A stretch of 50,898 nucleotides of DNA, from positions 1-50,898 of the forward strand of contig WSYB01000026.1 of assembly GCA_009773645.1 (NCBI GenBank), given 5' to 3'. Position numbers and translations under genes: made by a program. Below the pieces are notes generated by a model. That model saw only the letters and a program-made list of their open reading frames with translations, did not search any database and had not been told where the DNA came from. Position 1 is the stretch's first letter. Each line of letters begins with the position of its first letter. Shown here one piece after another: positions 35,640-44,544 of the stretch. Origin of the DNA: Geobacteraceae bacterium (GTDB lineage Bacteria; Desulfobacterota; Desulfuromonadia; Geobacterales; Geobacteraceae).

Positions 35640-36581
35640 TTGGCTAAGCGAAAAAAGACCACCAATAGCAGAAAAATTCAGGGGGGCAAGCGGCCTTTGG
35701 TCGCCCTCCTGATTACCATAATATTAATCGTTCTGGCGTTTTATCTGCTGGAAACGCTGCAAAAAGCCATGGAGGAAAAGCCGGTTGTGAAACCTGGGGC
35801 CATAGGGAGATACAAGCTGCCGCCCAGGGTCGAAGACCGATCTGCGGTACATCAGCCTTATACTACGCTGACTGTAACCCCACCGGCAAGGTATCCGAAA
35901 ATAAAGCGGCCGACCGGACCCGGTACCGTGGCGATCATCGTGGACGACATGGGGAGCAACATTCAGGAGGCCAGGGCGCTCATGGGGATAAACGTCCCCA
36001 TAACCTTTTCCCTTATCCCCGGCCTGCCGAAGGTGAAGGAGGTGGCTGAGGCGGCCCATGGCAAGGGGGTCCAGGTAATGGTCCATATGCCGATGGAGCC
36101 CAAGGGGTATCCGCAGCAGCGGATGGAAAAAAGCGGCCTCCTGCTGGGCCAGGAGAACGAAGAGATTAAAAGGAGGGTGAGAGGCTATCTTCAGACCATT
36201 CCCCATGCAGTTGGCGCCAATAACCACATGGGGTCGCAGTTTACCGAGGATGAAGAGAAGATGGGGGCCGTATTCAACGTGTTGAAGGAAAGGGGGTTCT
36301 TCTTCATCGACAGCAGGACCAGCCCGAAATCGGTGGGGTACGCCCTCGCCCGCGCCGTGGGGATTGAGACGGCGTCCAGGAACGTGTTTCTGGATAATGA
36401 CCAGCAGGTGGGCGCCGTCAAGGCCCAGCTTGGGCAACTGGCCGGCATGGCCAGAAAACGGGGGAGCGCCATCGGCATCTGTCATCCCCACAGGGCGACC
36501 ATTCAGGCGCTTGCGGCTGAACTGCCGGTTTTACAGAAAGAGGGGATAACGTTTGTCTATGCTTCGGAACTGGTGAGGTGA
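35640..36581 (+). CDS. Divergent polysaccharide deacetylase family protein (YibQ/DUF610 type)
   Basis: N-terminal membrane anchor (about 20-42), a short linker and a NodB-like fold (about 95-313): VAIIVDDMGSN, PITFSLIPGLP, VQVMVHMPMEP, NNHMGSQFTED, GFFFIDSRTS and AIGICHPH are the family motifs. In E. coli yibQ stands beside envC; here the EnvC-type gene is only a few genes upstream. The enzyme activity of this family is not established to my knowledge. Start is TTG 35640, supported by gggaggga. The stop is followed at once by a heptamer-repeat palindrome. Confidence 0.9.
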   Translation: MAKRKKTTNSRKIQGGKRPLVALLITIILIVLAFYLLETLQKAMEEKPVVKPGAIGRYKLPPRVEDRSAVHQPYTTLTVTPPARYPKIKRPTGPGTVAIIVDDMGSNIQEARALMGINVPITFSLIPGLPKVKEVAEAAHGKGVQVMVHMPMEPKGYPQQRMEKSGLLLGQENEEIKRRVRGYLQTIPHAVGANNHMGSQFTEDEEKMGAVFNVLKERGFFFIDSRTSPKSVGYALARAVGIETASRNVFLDNDQQVGAVKAQLGQLAGMARKRGSAIGICHPHRATIQALAAELPVLQKEGITFVYASELVR

Positions 36582-36584
36582 AGC

Positions 36585-36658
36585 GGGATTCGGGATTCGG
36601 GATTCGGGAAGCGTAACGGCCTTTTACAGTTCCCGGTTCCCGGCCTTTACGCTTCCCG
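36585..36658. repeat. Heptamer-repeat palindrome between convergent genes
   Basis: Three copies of gggattc and one gggaagc (36585-36612) continue into cgggaagcgtaacggcc, whose inverse ggcctttacgcttcccg lies at 36642-36658 with one mismatch. ttcccgg repeats twice (36630-36643) in the right half. It begins 4 bases after the YibQ-type stop and covers the last codons of the ParA-like gene on the other strand, so it may work as a terminator for both. Confidence 0.85.
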
Positions 36659-38050
36659 GTCCCCGATTTGCTCTCCGATGTGCTTTTTTAATCTGTTGAA
36701 GTTCCTATAGTTCTCTTCCAGGAGGATGGCCTCAGGCTCCTGGGGATTAACGGGATGCACGAAAAGAAAGCCGTCCCGAAGGCTCTCGCCGAAGCCCGCC
36801 AGGGTTTCGGACATGAGGGTGAAAAGTTTGCTCCGTTCCCTGCTTAAAAGCCCCCCCTCATATTCCCTCAATTTATAATGTTTTTTCGACTGCCGGGAGC
36901 CTTTCAGGTCGAACTGGCTGAACTCCACCTCTGCGCCGTTTCCGTTTTCCATCGGCCGAAAGACAAAGGACGATTCCTTTGTGGAATCCTTCAGGATGTG
37001 CCACGTGGGGTCATCGGCAGTGAACCCGTTGTCGAGATTGTAAATGGAAGAGAGGAGAAAACCGAAGAAGCATTCTTCTTCGAGAAAGCCGCTGGCGCCC
37101 CCGTCGGAGGTCTCGAAGTAGTAGGAGGCGGTGCCGGTCGGTTCTTTCAAGAGCGGGCGCTTGCAGAAGAGGCAGTCGGGTTTGAGGCCGGTGAGCCGTG
37201 CAAAAAAGGCTTCCTTCTTGCGGCCGTTTTCCGCGGTGAGCCATTGCCGGAACAGGAGCGAACGGGGTTCGGCGGTTTTTTCCATCTCTTCCGTGACCAA
37301 TGAGGCCAGCCTGAAAAACTGGCCGTGCACGTCGGTGCCGCGCGCATGGGTAAGGACCGGGTAGACTCTTCCGGCCGGATTGGTATTGAGACTCTCCACC
37401 TTCGGGCTTTTGGAAATATGGACATCAAGGCACCGGTAGCCGCGGTTTATGGCGTACGACTTAAGGAGGGTCCGCTGGTCCCGGAACATCCCTTCATATT
37501 TGATTCTTGAATCGATCAGGCATGGGATAAGGGCGAGGCTCTTTTTGTCGAGTCCTCTCCTGTCGAAAAGCTCGAAGATGTTGCGGCAGTTTTCCAGGGA
37601 GGCCATGTCCTTGACCGGGATGATAACCCGGTCTGCTGCGTAGAGGGCGTTTTCGGTCAGGGCATCCAGGTCCGGCCTGGTGTCGATGATGAGGATGCCG
37701 GGTATCTGTGAGAGTGCCAGAAGACGCGCCAGCAACATCGGCATTTTGATGGAATGCTTCAGATCGGTGAGCGCCGTGGATGAAGGGATGTAGTTGACGC
37801 CGTACTGACCGGTATGAAGGAGCTCGCTGCCGGGTGTTTCAAGGAGAAGATCGGCCACATTCCCCTTGAGCTTTTGCCCCTTGATTTCGAACATCTTATC
37901 GACGGTGAAGTGGTTGTCGAAGGAAAAGATCGACACCGGCAGGTCTTCGTTGAGCGCCTTGAGGAAGATGGCGAGGTTGGTTGCGAGGGTGGTCTTGCCC
38001 ACGCCACCCTTTTCGGACGATATCGTAACGACATAGGGATAATCTTGCAT
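36647..38050 (-). CDS. ParA/MinD-like ATPase with long C-terminal extension
   Basis: Cytoplasmic deviant Walker A ATPase: YVVTISSEKGGVGKTTLATN at the N-terminus, then ILIIDTRPDLDALTENAL for the switch region. The NTPase part covers about 1-255. The remaining about 210 residues hold a CXXC pair (DCLFCKRP) and an unrecognised domain, so the protein is not a plain MinD or ParA and no ParB gene adjoins it. ATG 38050 is chosen because longer versions (to 38191) translate the heptamer repeat. It is the only complete minus-strand gene and diverges from xseA. Cargo unknown. Confidence 0.85.
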   Translation of the reverse strand: MQDYPYVVTISSEKGGVGKTTLATNLAIFLKALNEDLPVSIFSFDNHFTVDKMFEIKGQKLKGNVADLLLETPGSELLHTGQYGVNYIPSSTALTDLKHSIKMPMLLARLLALSQIPGILIIDTRPDLDALTENALYAADRVIIPVKDMASLENCRNIFELFDRRGLDKKSLALIPCLIDSRIKYEGMFRDQRTLLKSYAINRGYRCLDVHISKSPKVESLNTNPAGRVYPVLTHARGTDVHGQFFRLASLVTEEMEKTAEPRSLLFRQWLTAENGRKKEAFFARLTGLKPDCLFCKRPLLKEPTGTASYYFETSDGGASGFLEEECFFGFLLSSIYNLDNGFTADDPTWHILKDSTKESSFVFRPMENGNGAEVEFSQFDLKGSRQSKKHYKLREYEGGLLSRERSKLFTLMSETLAGFGESLRDGFLFVHPVNPQEPEAILLEENYRNFNRLKKHIGEQIGDREA

Positions 38051-38121
38051 GGGGAGTATAGTAATATGAATCGTCCCCATGGTCAACCGGTTTGACACGG
38101 CAGACGGGGTGTGGTAAAAAC

Positions 38122-38142
38122 GGGAAGCGGGAAGCGGGAAGC
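38122..38142. repeat. Three tandem gggaagc heptamers between the ParA-like gene and xseA
   Basis: gggaagc is repeated three times in the 149-bp divergent intergenic region. The same heptamer occurs ten times at 44413 and once at 36606. Confidence 0.92.
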
Positions 38143-38199
38143 GCATTTGAAAATCTGAACGCAGGATGTCGTTCGCCGCACGGCATTTCAAGGATAAAC

Positions 38200-39549
38200 G
38201 TGGAGCTTTTTGCCGAAAAGAGAATATTGACGGTGAGCCAGCTCACCTCCCTGATCAGGGGCGTGCTGGAGGAGAACTTCGAGCATGTCTGGGTGGAGGG
38301 TGAGACGTCCAATCTTTCCATGCCGGTCTCCGGTCACCTTTACTTTACCCTGAAGGATGCCGGGGCGCAGCTCCGCTGCGTCATGTTCCGGGCCTCGGCC
38401 CGGGCACTCAGGTTCAAACCGTCGGACGGGATGGGACTGATCGTGCGCGGAAGGCTGTCGGTGTACGAACAGCGGGGTGAATACCAGCTTATCGTGGAAT
38501 ATATGGAGCCGTTGGGGGTCGGGGCGCTCCAGATGGCCTTCATCCAGCTGAAGGAACGTCTTGCCGGGGAGGGGCTTTTCGACGAGTCACACAAAAAGCC
38601 GATTCCGCAGCTTCCCCAGCGGATAGGGATCGTGACGTCCGTCACCGGGGCTGCGATCCACGATATGCTTAACGTGCTGAACCGCCGCTTTGCAAACGTG
38701 GAGATTCTCATTACCCCGGTGAAGGTGCAGGGTGAGGGGGCGGCTGAGGAGATAGCCGCGGCCATCCGGGATTTTAACCGCTACAAAGAGATAGACGTAA
38801 TGATAGTCGGACGCGGCGGCGGCTCTCTGGAAGACCTCTGGGCCTTTAACGAAGAGGTGGTGGTGCGGGCCATCTACAACTCGCGAATACCGGTTATCTC
38901 CGCGGTCGGGCATGAGGTGGACTTTACCATCGCCGATTTTGTGGCCGACCTGCGTGCTCCCACCCCTTCAGCCGCGGCTGAACTCGTGGTGAAAAGCAAG
39001 ACCGAACTGGCAGCCGAAGTGGAAGCCCTCTCCCACAGGCTTGTCCAGGGGATCAGGCACCGTCTGGCGGGGGTTGACGCCCGGCTTTTCAGTCTGCTAC
39101 GTTCCCTCAGGGAGCCGTCCATGCTTCTGGGGCATCTCGGCCAGCGGGTCGACGACCTTCTGGGGCGGCTCGATCTCGCCATGCAGAACGGGATGTCGCG
39201 GAGAAAAGAACGGCTGGCCTTTCTCTTGAACAACCTGCGGTTGACAAACCCTGCGCTTCTCGTGGAGCGCGGCAGGGATATGCTGGCTTCGCTGTCGGCA
39301 AGGGGAGAAAAGGGGGTCCGGCGTATCGTGGAGAGGTGTCATGAAACAGCGGCCGTGGATTCAGCCAGATTGCATGCCCTTTCGCCTCTTTTGACGCTGG
39401 CCCGCGGTTACAGCATCGTGCGGAAACTCCCCGAAATGAAGGTGATCAAGGAAAGCAGCCGGATTGAAAGAGGAGACCGCCTGGAATTGACCTTTCACAG
39501 CGGAAGCGCCCTCTGTATCGTTGAGGAGAAGAAACAAGCCGGAAGCTGA
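38200..39549 (+). CDS. xseA: Exodeoxyribonuclease VII large subunit
   Basis: Catalytic subunit of the single-strand-specific exonuclease that works from both ends. N-terminal OB-fold domain ([30 protein letters not shown]) and the conserved core: [59 protein letters not shown], with a long coiled coil after it and the C-terminal [10 protein letters not shown]. 449 residues. The start is GTG 38200 with aagga 6 bases upstream, because the longer frame to 38092 reads through the heptamer repeat. xseB follows 95 bp downstream. Confidence 0.96.
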   Translation: MELFAEKRILTVSQLTSLIRGVLEENFEHVWVEGETSNLSMPVSGHLYFTLKDAGAQLRCVMFRASARALRFKPSDGMGLIVRGRLSVYEQRGEYQLIVEYMEPLGVGALQMAFIQLKERLAGEGLFDESHKKPIPQLPQRIGIVTSVTGAAIHDMLNVLNRRFANVEILITPVKVQGEGAAEEIAAAIRDFNRYKEIDVMIVGRGGGSLEDLWAFNEEVVVRAIYNSRIPVISAVGHEVDFTIADFVADLRAPTPSAAAELVVKSKTELAAEVEALSHRLVQGIRHRLAGVDARLFSLLRSLREPSMLLGHLGQRVDDLLGRLDLAMQNGMSRRKERLAFLLNNLRLTNPALLVERGRDMLASLSARGEKGVRRIVERCHETAAVDSARLHALSPLLTLARGYSIVRKLPEMKVIKESSRIERGDRLELTFHSGSALCIVEEKKQAGS

Positions 39550-39574
39550 AAGCTCAAAGCAAGTACAGAGCTTT
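39543..39574. repeat. Degenerate heptamer hairpin at the xseA stop codon
   Basis: aagctga, aagctca and aagcaag are three related heptamers (39543-39563) that include the xseA stop. aaagctc (39549-39555) pairs with gagcttt (39568-39574). Looks like a worn member of the heptamer class seen elsewhere in the window. Confidence 0.5.
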
Positions 39575-39644
39575 ATGCAATCCTTGACTGATGTACGTTA
39601 ACCTGTATAATAACTTTTCACTTTTTGCCTGGGGAAGAATTTTT

Positions 39645-39881
39645 ATGGCGGCTGAAAAATTTGAAACATCGCTGAAAAAACTGGAAGAGGTGGTTAAGAA
39701 ACTGGAAGGGGGCGAGCTTTCCCTGGAGGATTCTCTCAAGGCCTTTGAAGAAGGGGTGAAGCACGCTGCTTTCTGCTCCCGCAAGCTCGATGAGGCGGAG
39801 CGGCGGGTGGAGCTCCTCCTGAAACAGAAGGACGGCAGCTTTGTCAAAGAGGAATTCCGGTTGGAGGATGATCAAGGTTAA
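39645..39881 (+). CDS. xseB: Exodeoxyribonuclease VII small subunit
   Basis: A 78-residue helical hairpin protein that binds the XseA coiled coil. FETSLKKLEEVVKKLEGGEL and LEDSLKAFEEGVKHAAFCSR are the family signature. ATG 39645 is chosen over the longer frame from 39591 because ggggaag lies 7 bases upstream and the length becomes standard. Its stop codon touches the first aagggca heptamer of the next repeat. Confidence 0.95.
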   Translation: MAAEKFETSLKKLEEVVKKLEGGELSLEDSLKAFEEGVKHAAFCSRKLDEAERRVELLLKQKDGSFVKEEFRLEDDQG

Positions 39882-39970
39882 GGGCAAAGGGCAAAGGGCA
39901 AAGGGCAAAGGGCAAAGGGCAAAAAGTTTTTGTGGTTTTTCCCCTTAGCCTTTCGCCTTTAGCCCTTAGC
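39880..39970. repeat. Six aagggca heptamers with a degenerate inverted arm
   Basis: aagggca repeats six times (39880-39921), starting in the xseB stop codon. The right side (39943-39970) has four heptamers ccttagc, ctttcgc, ctttagc, ccttagc, which are variants of the inverse unit (GCNAARG). The two arms fold back on each other with mismatches around aaagttttt, and the element ends 26 bases before ispA. Confidence 0.9.
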
Positions 39971-39996
39971 CTATTTATTTATAAAGTGAGACCGTC

Positions 39997-40890
39997 ATGG
40001 ACCTGAAAAAATATCTAAGAGAACGTTGCAAGCTGGTGGACGAGGCGCTCGACAGGTTTCTCCCCATGGAGGATGAGCTTCCCGTTTCCCTGCACAAGGC
40101 AATGCGCTACTCGGTTTTTGCCGGCGGGAAGAGGGTCAGACCGATTCTCATGCTGGCCGCCTGCGAAGCGGCAGGAGGGGATATAGCCCTTGCCCTGCCC
40201 GCGGCCTGTGCCATGGAGATGATACATACCTATTCCCTGATCCACGATGATCTTCCGGCCATGGACGACGATGATTTTCGGCGCGGCAAACCGACCAACC
40301 ACAAGGTGTTCGGCGAGGCTGTCGCCATTCTGGCGGGGGACGCCCTTTTGACCGAGGCGTTCATCCTGATGAGCAGGCCGGAACATACCGCAAAGGTCGA
40401 TTCGGCGGCGCTCCTCTCAGTGATCGACGAGATCGCGCGTTGTGCCGGTTCCCGTGGGATGGTGGGAGGGCAGGTGGTGGATATGGAGAGCGAGGGGCGG
40501 ACGGACATAGATTTTGCCATGGTGCAATACATCCATACCCACAAGACCGGGGCGCTGATCAAGGCCTCCGTGAAGGCGGGCGCCATTCTCGGCGGCGCAG
40601 ACAAGGCGGGGGTTGACGCCATTACCCGATACGGGGAAGCGGTAGGGCTTGCCTTCCAGATTGCCGACGATATCCTGGATATAGAGGGAACTACGGAGGA
40701 GATCGGCAAGGATGCAGGGAGCGATGAGGCCAGGGGAAAGGCCACGTATCCGGCGGTCATAGGTATCCGTCAATCGAAGGAGCGGGCCGGAGAACTGGTT
40801 GACCTGGCTCTGGAGGCCTTGTCGGTCTTTGACGAGAAGGCGGAGCCCTTGAGGGAAATCGCGAAGTATATCGTTTACCGGAAGTCATGA
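39997..40890 (+). CDS. ispA: Farnesyl (polyprenyl) diphosphate synthase
   Basis: Head-to-tail prenyltransferase making C15 (or similar) diphosphates from IPP and DMAPP. First aspartate-rich motif DDLPAMDDDD (Asp84 onward) with the insertion between the aspartates typical of bacterial FPP synthases, second motif DDILD (Asp224 onward), plus GGKRVRPIL and GQVVDM. 297 residues. dxs follows after an 87-bp gap that contains a hairpin repeat, so two steps of isoprenoid supply are clustered. Product chain length is inferred. Confidence 0.95.
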   Translation: MDLKKYLRERCKLVDEALDRFLPMEDELPVSLHKAMRYSVFAGGKRVRPILMLAACEAAGGDIALALPAACAMEMIHTYSLIHDDLPAMDDDDFRRGKPTNHKVFGEAVAILAGDALLTEAFILMSRPEHTAKVDSAALLSVIDEIARCAGSRGMVGGQVVDMESEGRTDIDFAMVQYIHTHKTGALIKASVKAGAILGGADKAGVDAITRYGEAVGLAFQIADDILDIEGTTEEIGKDAGSDEARGKATYPAVIGIRQSKERAGELVDLALEALSVFDEKAEPLREIAKYIVYRKS

Positions 40891-40909
40891 AAATACGTGA
40901 AAGGTTTGC

Positions 40910-40955
40910 CACAGAGACACGGAAAAAGGTTTTAGCCTTTCTCCGTGTCTCTGTG
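40910..40955. repeat. Inverted repeat of the cacagagacacgg type before dxs
   Basis: cacagagacacggaaaaagg (40910-40929) and its near-perfect inverse cctttctccgtgtctctgtg (40936-40955) form a 20-bp stem with a 6-base loop. The stem can be read as rough heptamers (gccacag agacacg). It ends 22 bases before the dxs start and could be a terminator or attenuator for ispA. Confidence 0.85.
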
Positions 40956-40977
40956 CCTCCGTGGCAGGTTTAATGAT

Positions 40978-42855
40978 ATGGGAAGAATACTCGATAAGAT
41001 CGAATCACCAAAGGATATAAAAGGACTCCCGTTAAAGGAACTGGAAATCCTGGCGGCGGAGCTGCGCGAGGAGATCATCGCCACATGCGCGGCCAACGGC
41101 GGCCATCTTGCCCCGAGTCTCGGAGTAGTGGAGCTGACCATAGCCCTCCATCGGGTTTTTGAATCGCCCCGCGACAAAATTGTCTGGGATGTGGGGCACC
41201 AGGCTTACGCCCATAAGCTTTTGACCGGCCGGAAGGGGACGTTCAGAACGCTGCGCACCCAGGGAGGGATAAGCGGTTTCCCCAAGCGGGCCGAATCCCC
41301 CCATGACGTCTTCGATGTGGGGCATTCCTCCACCTCCATTTCGGCTGCGCTCGGTTTTGCGGTGGGAAGGGATCTGCATAAGGAGAACAACAAGGTCATT
41401 GCCGTGATCGGTGACGGTTCCATGACCGGAGGCCTGGCCTTCGAGGGGTTGAACCATGCGGGACACCTGAACAAGGACCTGGTGGTGATTTTAAACGATA
41501 ACGAGATGTCCATTGCCGAAAACGTGGGAGCGCTTTCCAATTTCCTCTCCCGCTCCATCACGAACGAATTCGTGCATAAGATAAAGAAGGATCTGGAGGG
41601 CTTTCTGGAAGGGCTTGACGGCCTGGGGCGCGGAGTCTTGAATGTCGCCAAGCGTGCAGAAGAGTCCCTGAAGGGGCTCTTTACTCCGGGGATGCTCTTT
41701 GAGGCATTCGGTTTTGAGTACGTGGGCCCTATCGACGGTCACAACATGGACCTGCTCCTGAATACCCTGGAAAACGTCAAACGCTTTGACGACGCGGTCC
41801 TGATCCATGTTCTGACCAAAAAAGGAAAGGGGTATGCACCTGCCGAGCAAAATCCCTCACTCTTCCACGGGGTCGGACCGTTTGAGGTGAAGAGCGGCAA
41901 GGTATTGAAGGGAAAGGGAGGTGGAGCTTCCTATACGGCGGTATTTGGTGAGGCTGTCAAGAAAATAGCAGCGGAAGACGAAAAGGTGGTGGCCATTACA
42001 GCGGCCATGCCCGACGGTACCGGTCTTTCCCCCTTTGCCCGGGAATTCCCGGCACGGTTCTTTGACGTGGGTATTGCCGAGCAGCATGGGGTGACCTTTG
42101 CGGCCGGCCTTGCGGCCGAAGGGTTCAAACCGGTATTTGCCGTCTATTCCTCATTTCTGCAAAGGGCTTATGACCAGGTCTTCCACGACGTCTGCCTGCA
42201 GAATCTCCCGGTCACATTCGCCATTGACCGGGCCGGGGTTGTGGGGAGCGACGGCCCGACCCACCACGGGGTGTTCGACCTCTCATACTTGCGCCATCTC
42301 CCCAACATGACGCTGATGGCGCCGAAGGATGAGAATGAACTGCAGCATATGCTCCTGACCGCCATCGAGCACCAGGGACCTGCGGCGATCCGTTACCCGC
42401 GCGGCAACGGCTACGGAGTCCCCCTCGATCAAAGTTTCAGAGCACTCCCCATCGGTCAGGGTGAGGTGTTGCGTGACGGCGGGGACGGCGCAATACTCGC
42501 GGTTGGCACCATGGTCTATCCGGCCTTGGAGGCGGCGGGAAGTCTGGCCCTGGAGGGAATTGAGCTGACGGTGGTAAACGCCCGCTTCATAAAGCCCCTG
42601 GACAGGGAGTTGATTCTTTCCATGGCCGGGAAGGCCGGCAGGCTCTTCACCGTTGAGGAGAATGCCCTGCAAGGGGGGTTCGGCACGGCGGTGCTGGAGT
42701 TGCTGGAAGAGGAGGAACTGGCTGATGTAACGGTCGTCCGTTTCGGGTTCCCCGACATATTTATCGAACAGGGGGAGCAGCCGGAGCTGCGGGCGATGTA
42801 CGAACTTGACGCGGCCGGAATCGCCGGGAGGATAAAGAAGTCGATGGGGAAATAG
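40978..42855 (+). CDS. dxs: 1-deoxy-D-xylulose-5-phosphate synthase
   Basis: Thiamine diphosphate enzyme that joins pyruvate and glyceraldehyde 3-phosphate in the first step of the MEP pathway. Motifs in order: [35 protein letters not shown] for the cofactor, [14 protein letters not shown], and the transketolase-like [18 protein letters not shown]. 625 residues, a standard length. ATG 40978 gives the usual start MGRILDKI; a longer frame from 40945 reads into the hairpin. A J-domain fragment follows in the same frame after the stop. Confidence 0.96.
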   Translation: MGRILDKIESPKDIKGLPLKELEILAAELREEIIATCAANGGHLAPSLGVVELTIALHRVFESPRDKIVWDVGHQAYAHKLLTGRKGTFRTLRTQGGISGFPKRAESPHDVFDVGHSSTSISAALGFAVGRDLHKENNKVIAVIGDGSMTGGLAFEGLNHAGHLNKDLVVILNDNEMSIAENVGALSNFLSRSITNEFVHKIKKDLEGFLEGLDGLGRGVLNVAKRAEESLKGLFTPGMLFEAFGFEYVGPIDGHNMDLLLNTLENVKRFDDAVLIHVLTKKGKGYAPAEQNPSLFHGVGPFEVKSGKVLKGKGGGASYTAVFGEAVKKIAAEDEKVVAITAAMPDGTGLSPFAREFPARFFDVGIAEQHGVTFAAGLAAEGFKPVFAVYSSFLQRAYDQVFHDVCLQNLPVTFAIDRAGVVGSDGPTHHGVFDLSYLRHLPNMTLMAPKDENELQHMLLTAIEHQGPAAIRYPRGNGYGVPLDQSFRALPIGQGEVLRDGGDGAILAVGTMVYPALEAAGSLALEGIELTVVNARFIKPLDRELILSMAGKAGRLFTVEENALQGGFGTAVLELLEEEELADVTVVRFGFPDIFIEQGEQPELRAMYELDAAGIAGRIKKSMGK

Positions 42856-42891
42856 AGCCGGGGAAACCCCAAGAGCCGTCACCGGGAACTG

Positions 42892-43089
42892 GTGAAGCTC
42901 TATCACCCGGACAGAGGGGAGGAGCACGATCCGGAGCGGATAAAGCTGGTGAACGCCGCCTATAAAATACTCCTCGCTTACACTGAAAATTACCGCTTCT
43001 CCTTTTCCGAGGAGGAATTTTACGAACAAAGCCCCGAAGAGCGGCTGCGCCGCCAGTTCGGGGGCGACCCGTTGTGGGGAAGCAGGTAG
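42892..43089 (+). CDS. Truncated J-domain (DnaJ-like) protein or remnant
   Basis: Contains the HPD tripeptide (42904-42912) and half of helix II plus helix III of a J-domain: YHPDRGEEHDPERIKLVNAAYKI is the match (shown only in part here). Reading backward in frame gives SRHREL, also J-like, up to the dxs stop codon at 42853-42855, with no ATG. The only codon usable as a start is GTG 42892, which would remove helix I and most of helix II. So this is either a decayed gene or one read in a way I cannot see. About 65 residues. Confidence 0.5.
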   Translation: MKLYHPDRGEEHDPERIKLVNAAYKILLAYTENYRFSFSEEEFYEQSPEERLRRQFGGDPLWGSR

Positions 43090-43139
43090 TTCCTGTCCCG
43101 GTCGGACCTCCTGATCAGAACAAAAGCCGTGAGGCGTGA

Positions 43140-44408
43140 ATGACAAACAAAATCTCTTACATCTCCGCAGTTTCCTCTCTTCTCCTTTTCATCCTTTTCG
43201 TTTCGGTTTGCCCGGCCTCTGCCAATGACCCGTTTCTGCTGAATGACTATGCCCTGGAACTTCTGAAAAGGGGTGAACACGAAAAGGCCCTGGAACAGCT
43301 GCAGAAGGCGTACAGCCTTTTCCCCTATAATGAGACGCTCCGGAAGAACCTGGCCGAAGTTTACACGTTTGTCGGCCAGCGGCGGATGGAGAAGGGTCTC
43401 TTCGATGAGGCGGCGGCCAACTTTGACAATGCCCGGGAGCTTTTCCCCGACGACACCAGATACGGTGTCTTGCGGGGGATCGCCCTCTATTCGGGAAAGC
43501 ATTATGATGCGGCGGCCTATGAATTCGAGCGCGCACGGAATATCGTGGGCGATACGGTTGACCTCCTCTACTATCTGGGGCGGGTTTACTACGATACCGG
43601 CAACCTGACCGGCGCCCTTGAGGTGTGGGACAAGGCGCTCACCATGGCCCCCTCGAACAAGATGATACGAGAGCTGGCGGACAAGTCGCGCCGGGAGCTG
43701 GCGGTGGAATCCCGTATGGACAAGGGGTACAGCTCAAGGTTTGTGGTCTCCTACGATACCGAAGTGAAGTCGGACCTGGCCGACGGGATACTGGCGACCC
43801 TGGAAGACGCTTACAATAGTGTCGGCTCGGACCTTGCTTACTTTCCCATTGCCCGCATACCGGTGCTTCTCTATACGAAAAAGGATTACCGGAGCGTCAC
43901 CACGAGCCCCGAATGGTCCGGCGGCCTTTATGACGGCAAGATCCGCCTTCCCATCGGTGGGGCAAGCGAACTTACGCCTCTCCTCAAGGGGGTGCTGTTT
44001 CATGAGTATACCCACGTTGTCGTCCATGAGCTGACAAACGGTAACTGTCCCACCTGGCTGAACGAAGGATTGGCGGAATTTGAGGAGAGGAAGGTATTTA
44101 ACCCCCCCATGGCTGAGCTGGGGAAAGCGGCAAAGCAGAAAGGCTTTCTGTCTTTTAAGGCGCTTGAAGGCTCCTTTGCCTCCCTTAGTGTCAGGGAAGC
44201 CACACTCGCCTATCAACAGAGTTATGCCATGGTGAATTTCATGATTTCCACCTACGGCTGGTATAAGGTGAAGGATATTCTGGTTAATCTCGGGAACAGG
44301 ATGCCGATTGAAACCGCCATGGCAAAGGCACTGGAGGATTTCAGCCTGAACTATGGCAGTGTGGAGCAGGAGTGGCAGGAGTATATGAAAAAGGAGTTCG
44401 GGAGATAG
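43140..44408 (+). CDS. Exported TPR protein with MA-like metallopeptidase (gluzincin) domain
   Basis: Signal peptide (about 1-29). TPR repeats (about 33-190) of the form ALELLKRGEHEKALEQLQKA and LYYLGRVYYDTGNLTGALEVWDKAL. C-terminal domain (about 200-400) with the zinc motif HEYTH (His288, Glu289, His292) and a third ligand likely Glu309 in NEGLAEFEE, the MA-type gluzincin pattern; LAYQQSYAMVNFMISTYGW is also typical of these putative peptidases. 422 residues. Activity and substrate are unproven. Followed by ten tandem heptamers. Confidence 0.88.
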   Translation: MTNKISYISAVSSLLLFILFVSVCPASANDPFLLNDYALELLKRGEHEKALEQLQKAYSLFPYNETLRKNLAEVYTFVGQRRMEKGLFDEAAANFDNARELFPDDTRYGVLRGIALYSGKHYDAAAYEFERARNIVGDTVDLLYYLGRVYYDTGNLTGALEVWDKALTMAPSNKMIRELADKSRRELAVESRMDKGYSSRFVVSYDTEVKSDLADGILATLEDAYNSVGSDLAYFPIARIPVLLYTKKDYRSVTTSPEWSGGLYDGKIRLPIGGASELTPLLKGVLFHEYTHVVVHELTNGNCPTWLNEGLAEFEERKVFNPPMAELGKAAKQKGFLSFKALEGSFASLSVREATLAYQQSYAMVNFMISTYGWYKVKDILVNLGNRMPIETAMAKALEDFSLNYGSVEQEWQEYMKKEFGR

Positions 44409-44412
44409 AAGC

Positions 44413-44482
44413 GGGAAGCGGGAAGCGGGAAGCGGGAAGCGGGAAGCGGGAAGCGGGAAGCGGGAAGCGGGAAGCGGGAAGC
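44413..44482. repeat. Ten perfect tandem gggaagc heptamers
   Basis: gggaagc is repeated ten times without a mismatch over 70 bp, starting 5 bases after the gluzincin stop codon and ending about 32 bases before the promoter of the Rrf2 gene. It is followed by ggggctttttt. The largest heptamer array in the window. The minus-strand frames through it (PLPASRF repeats) are not genes. Confidence 0.97.
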
Positions 44483-44513
44483 GGGGCTTTTTTGGATAAA
44501 TGCAATTTTCCGC

Positions 44514-44542
44514 TTGACAGCGGGGAGCTTAGCGGTTAAATT
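44514..44542 (+). promoter_or_regulatory. Promoter of the Rrf2-type regulator
   Basis: TTGACA (44514-44519), 17-base spacer and TAAATT (44537-44542). Confidence 0.65.
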
Positions 44543-44544
44543 TA

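Noticed and set aside
38051-38191. N-terminal extension of the ParA-like gene
   Set aside because: It would translate the heptamer repeat and overlap the xseA leader; the ATPase fold begins properly at MQDYPYVV.
42283-43146. 287-codon minus-strand frame opposite the end of dxs
   Set aside because: Shadow of dxs and of the J-domain remnant; no protein features.
44413-44482. CRISPR array
   Set aside because: The period is 7 bp with no spacers; a CRISPR needs about 25-37-bp repeats with unique spacers.
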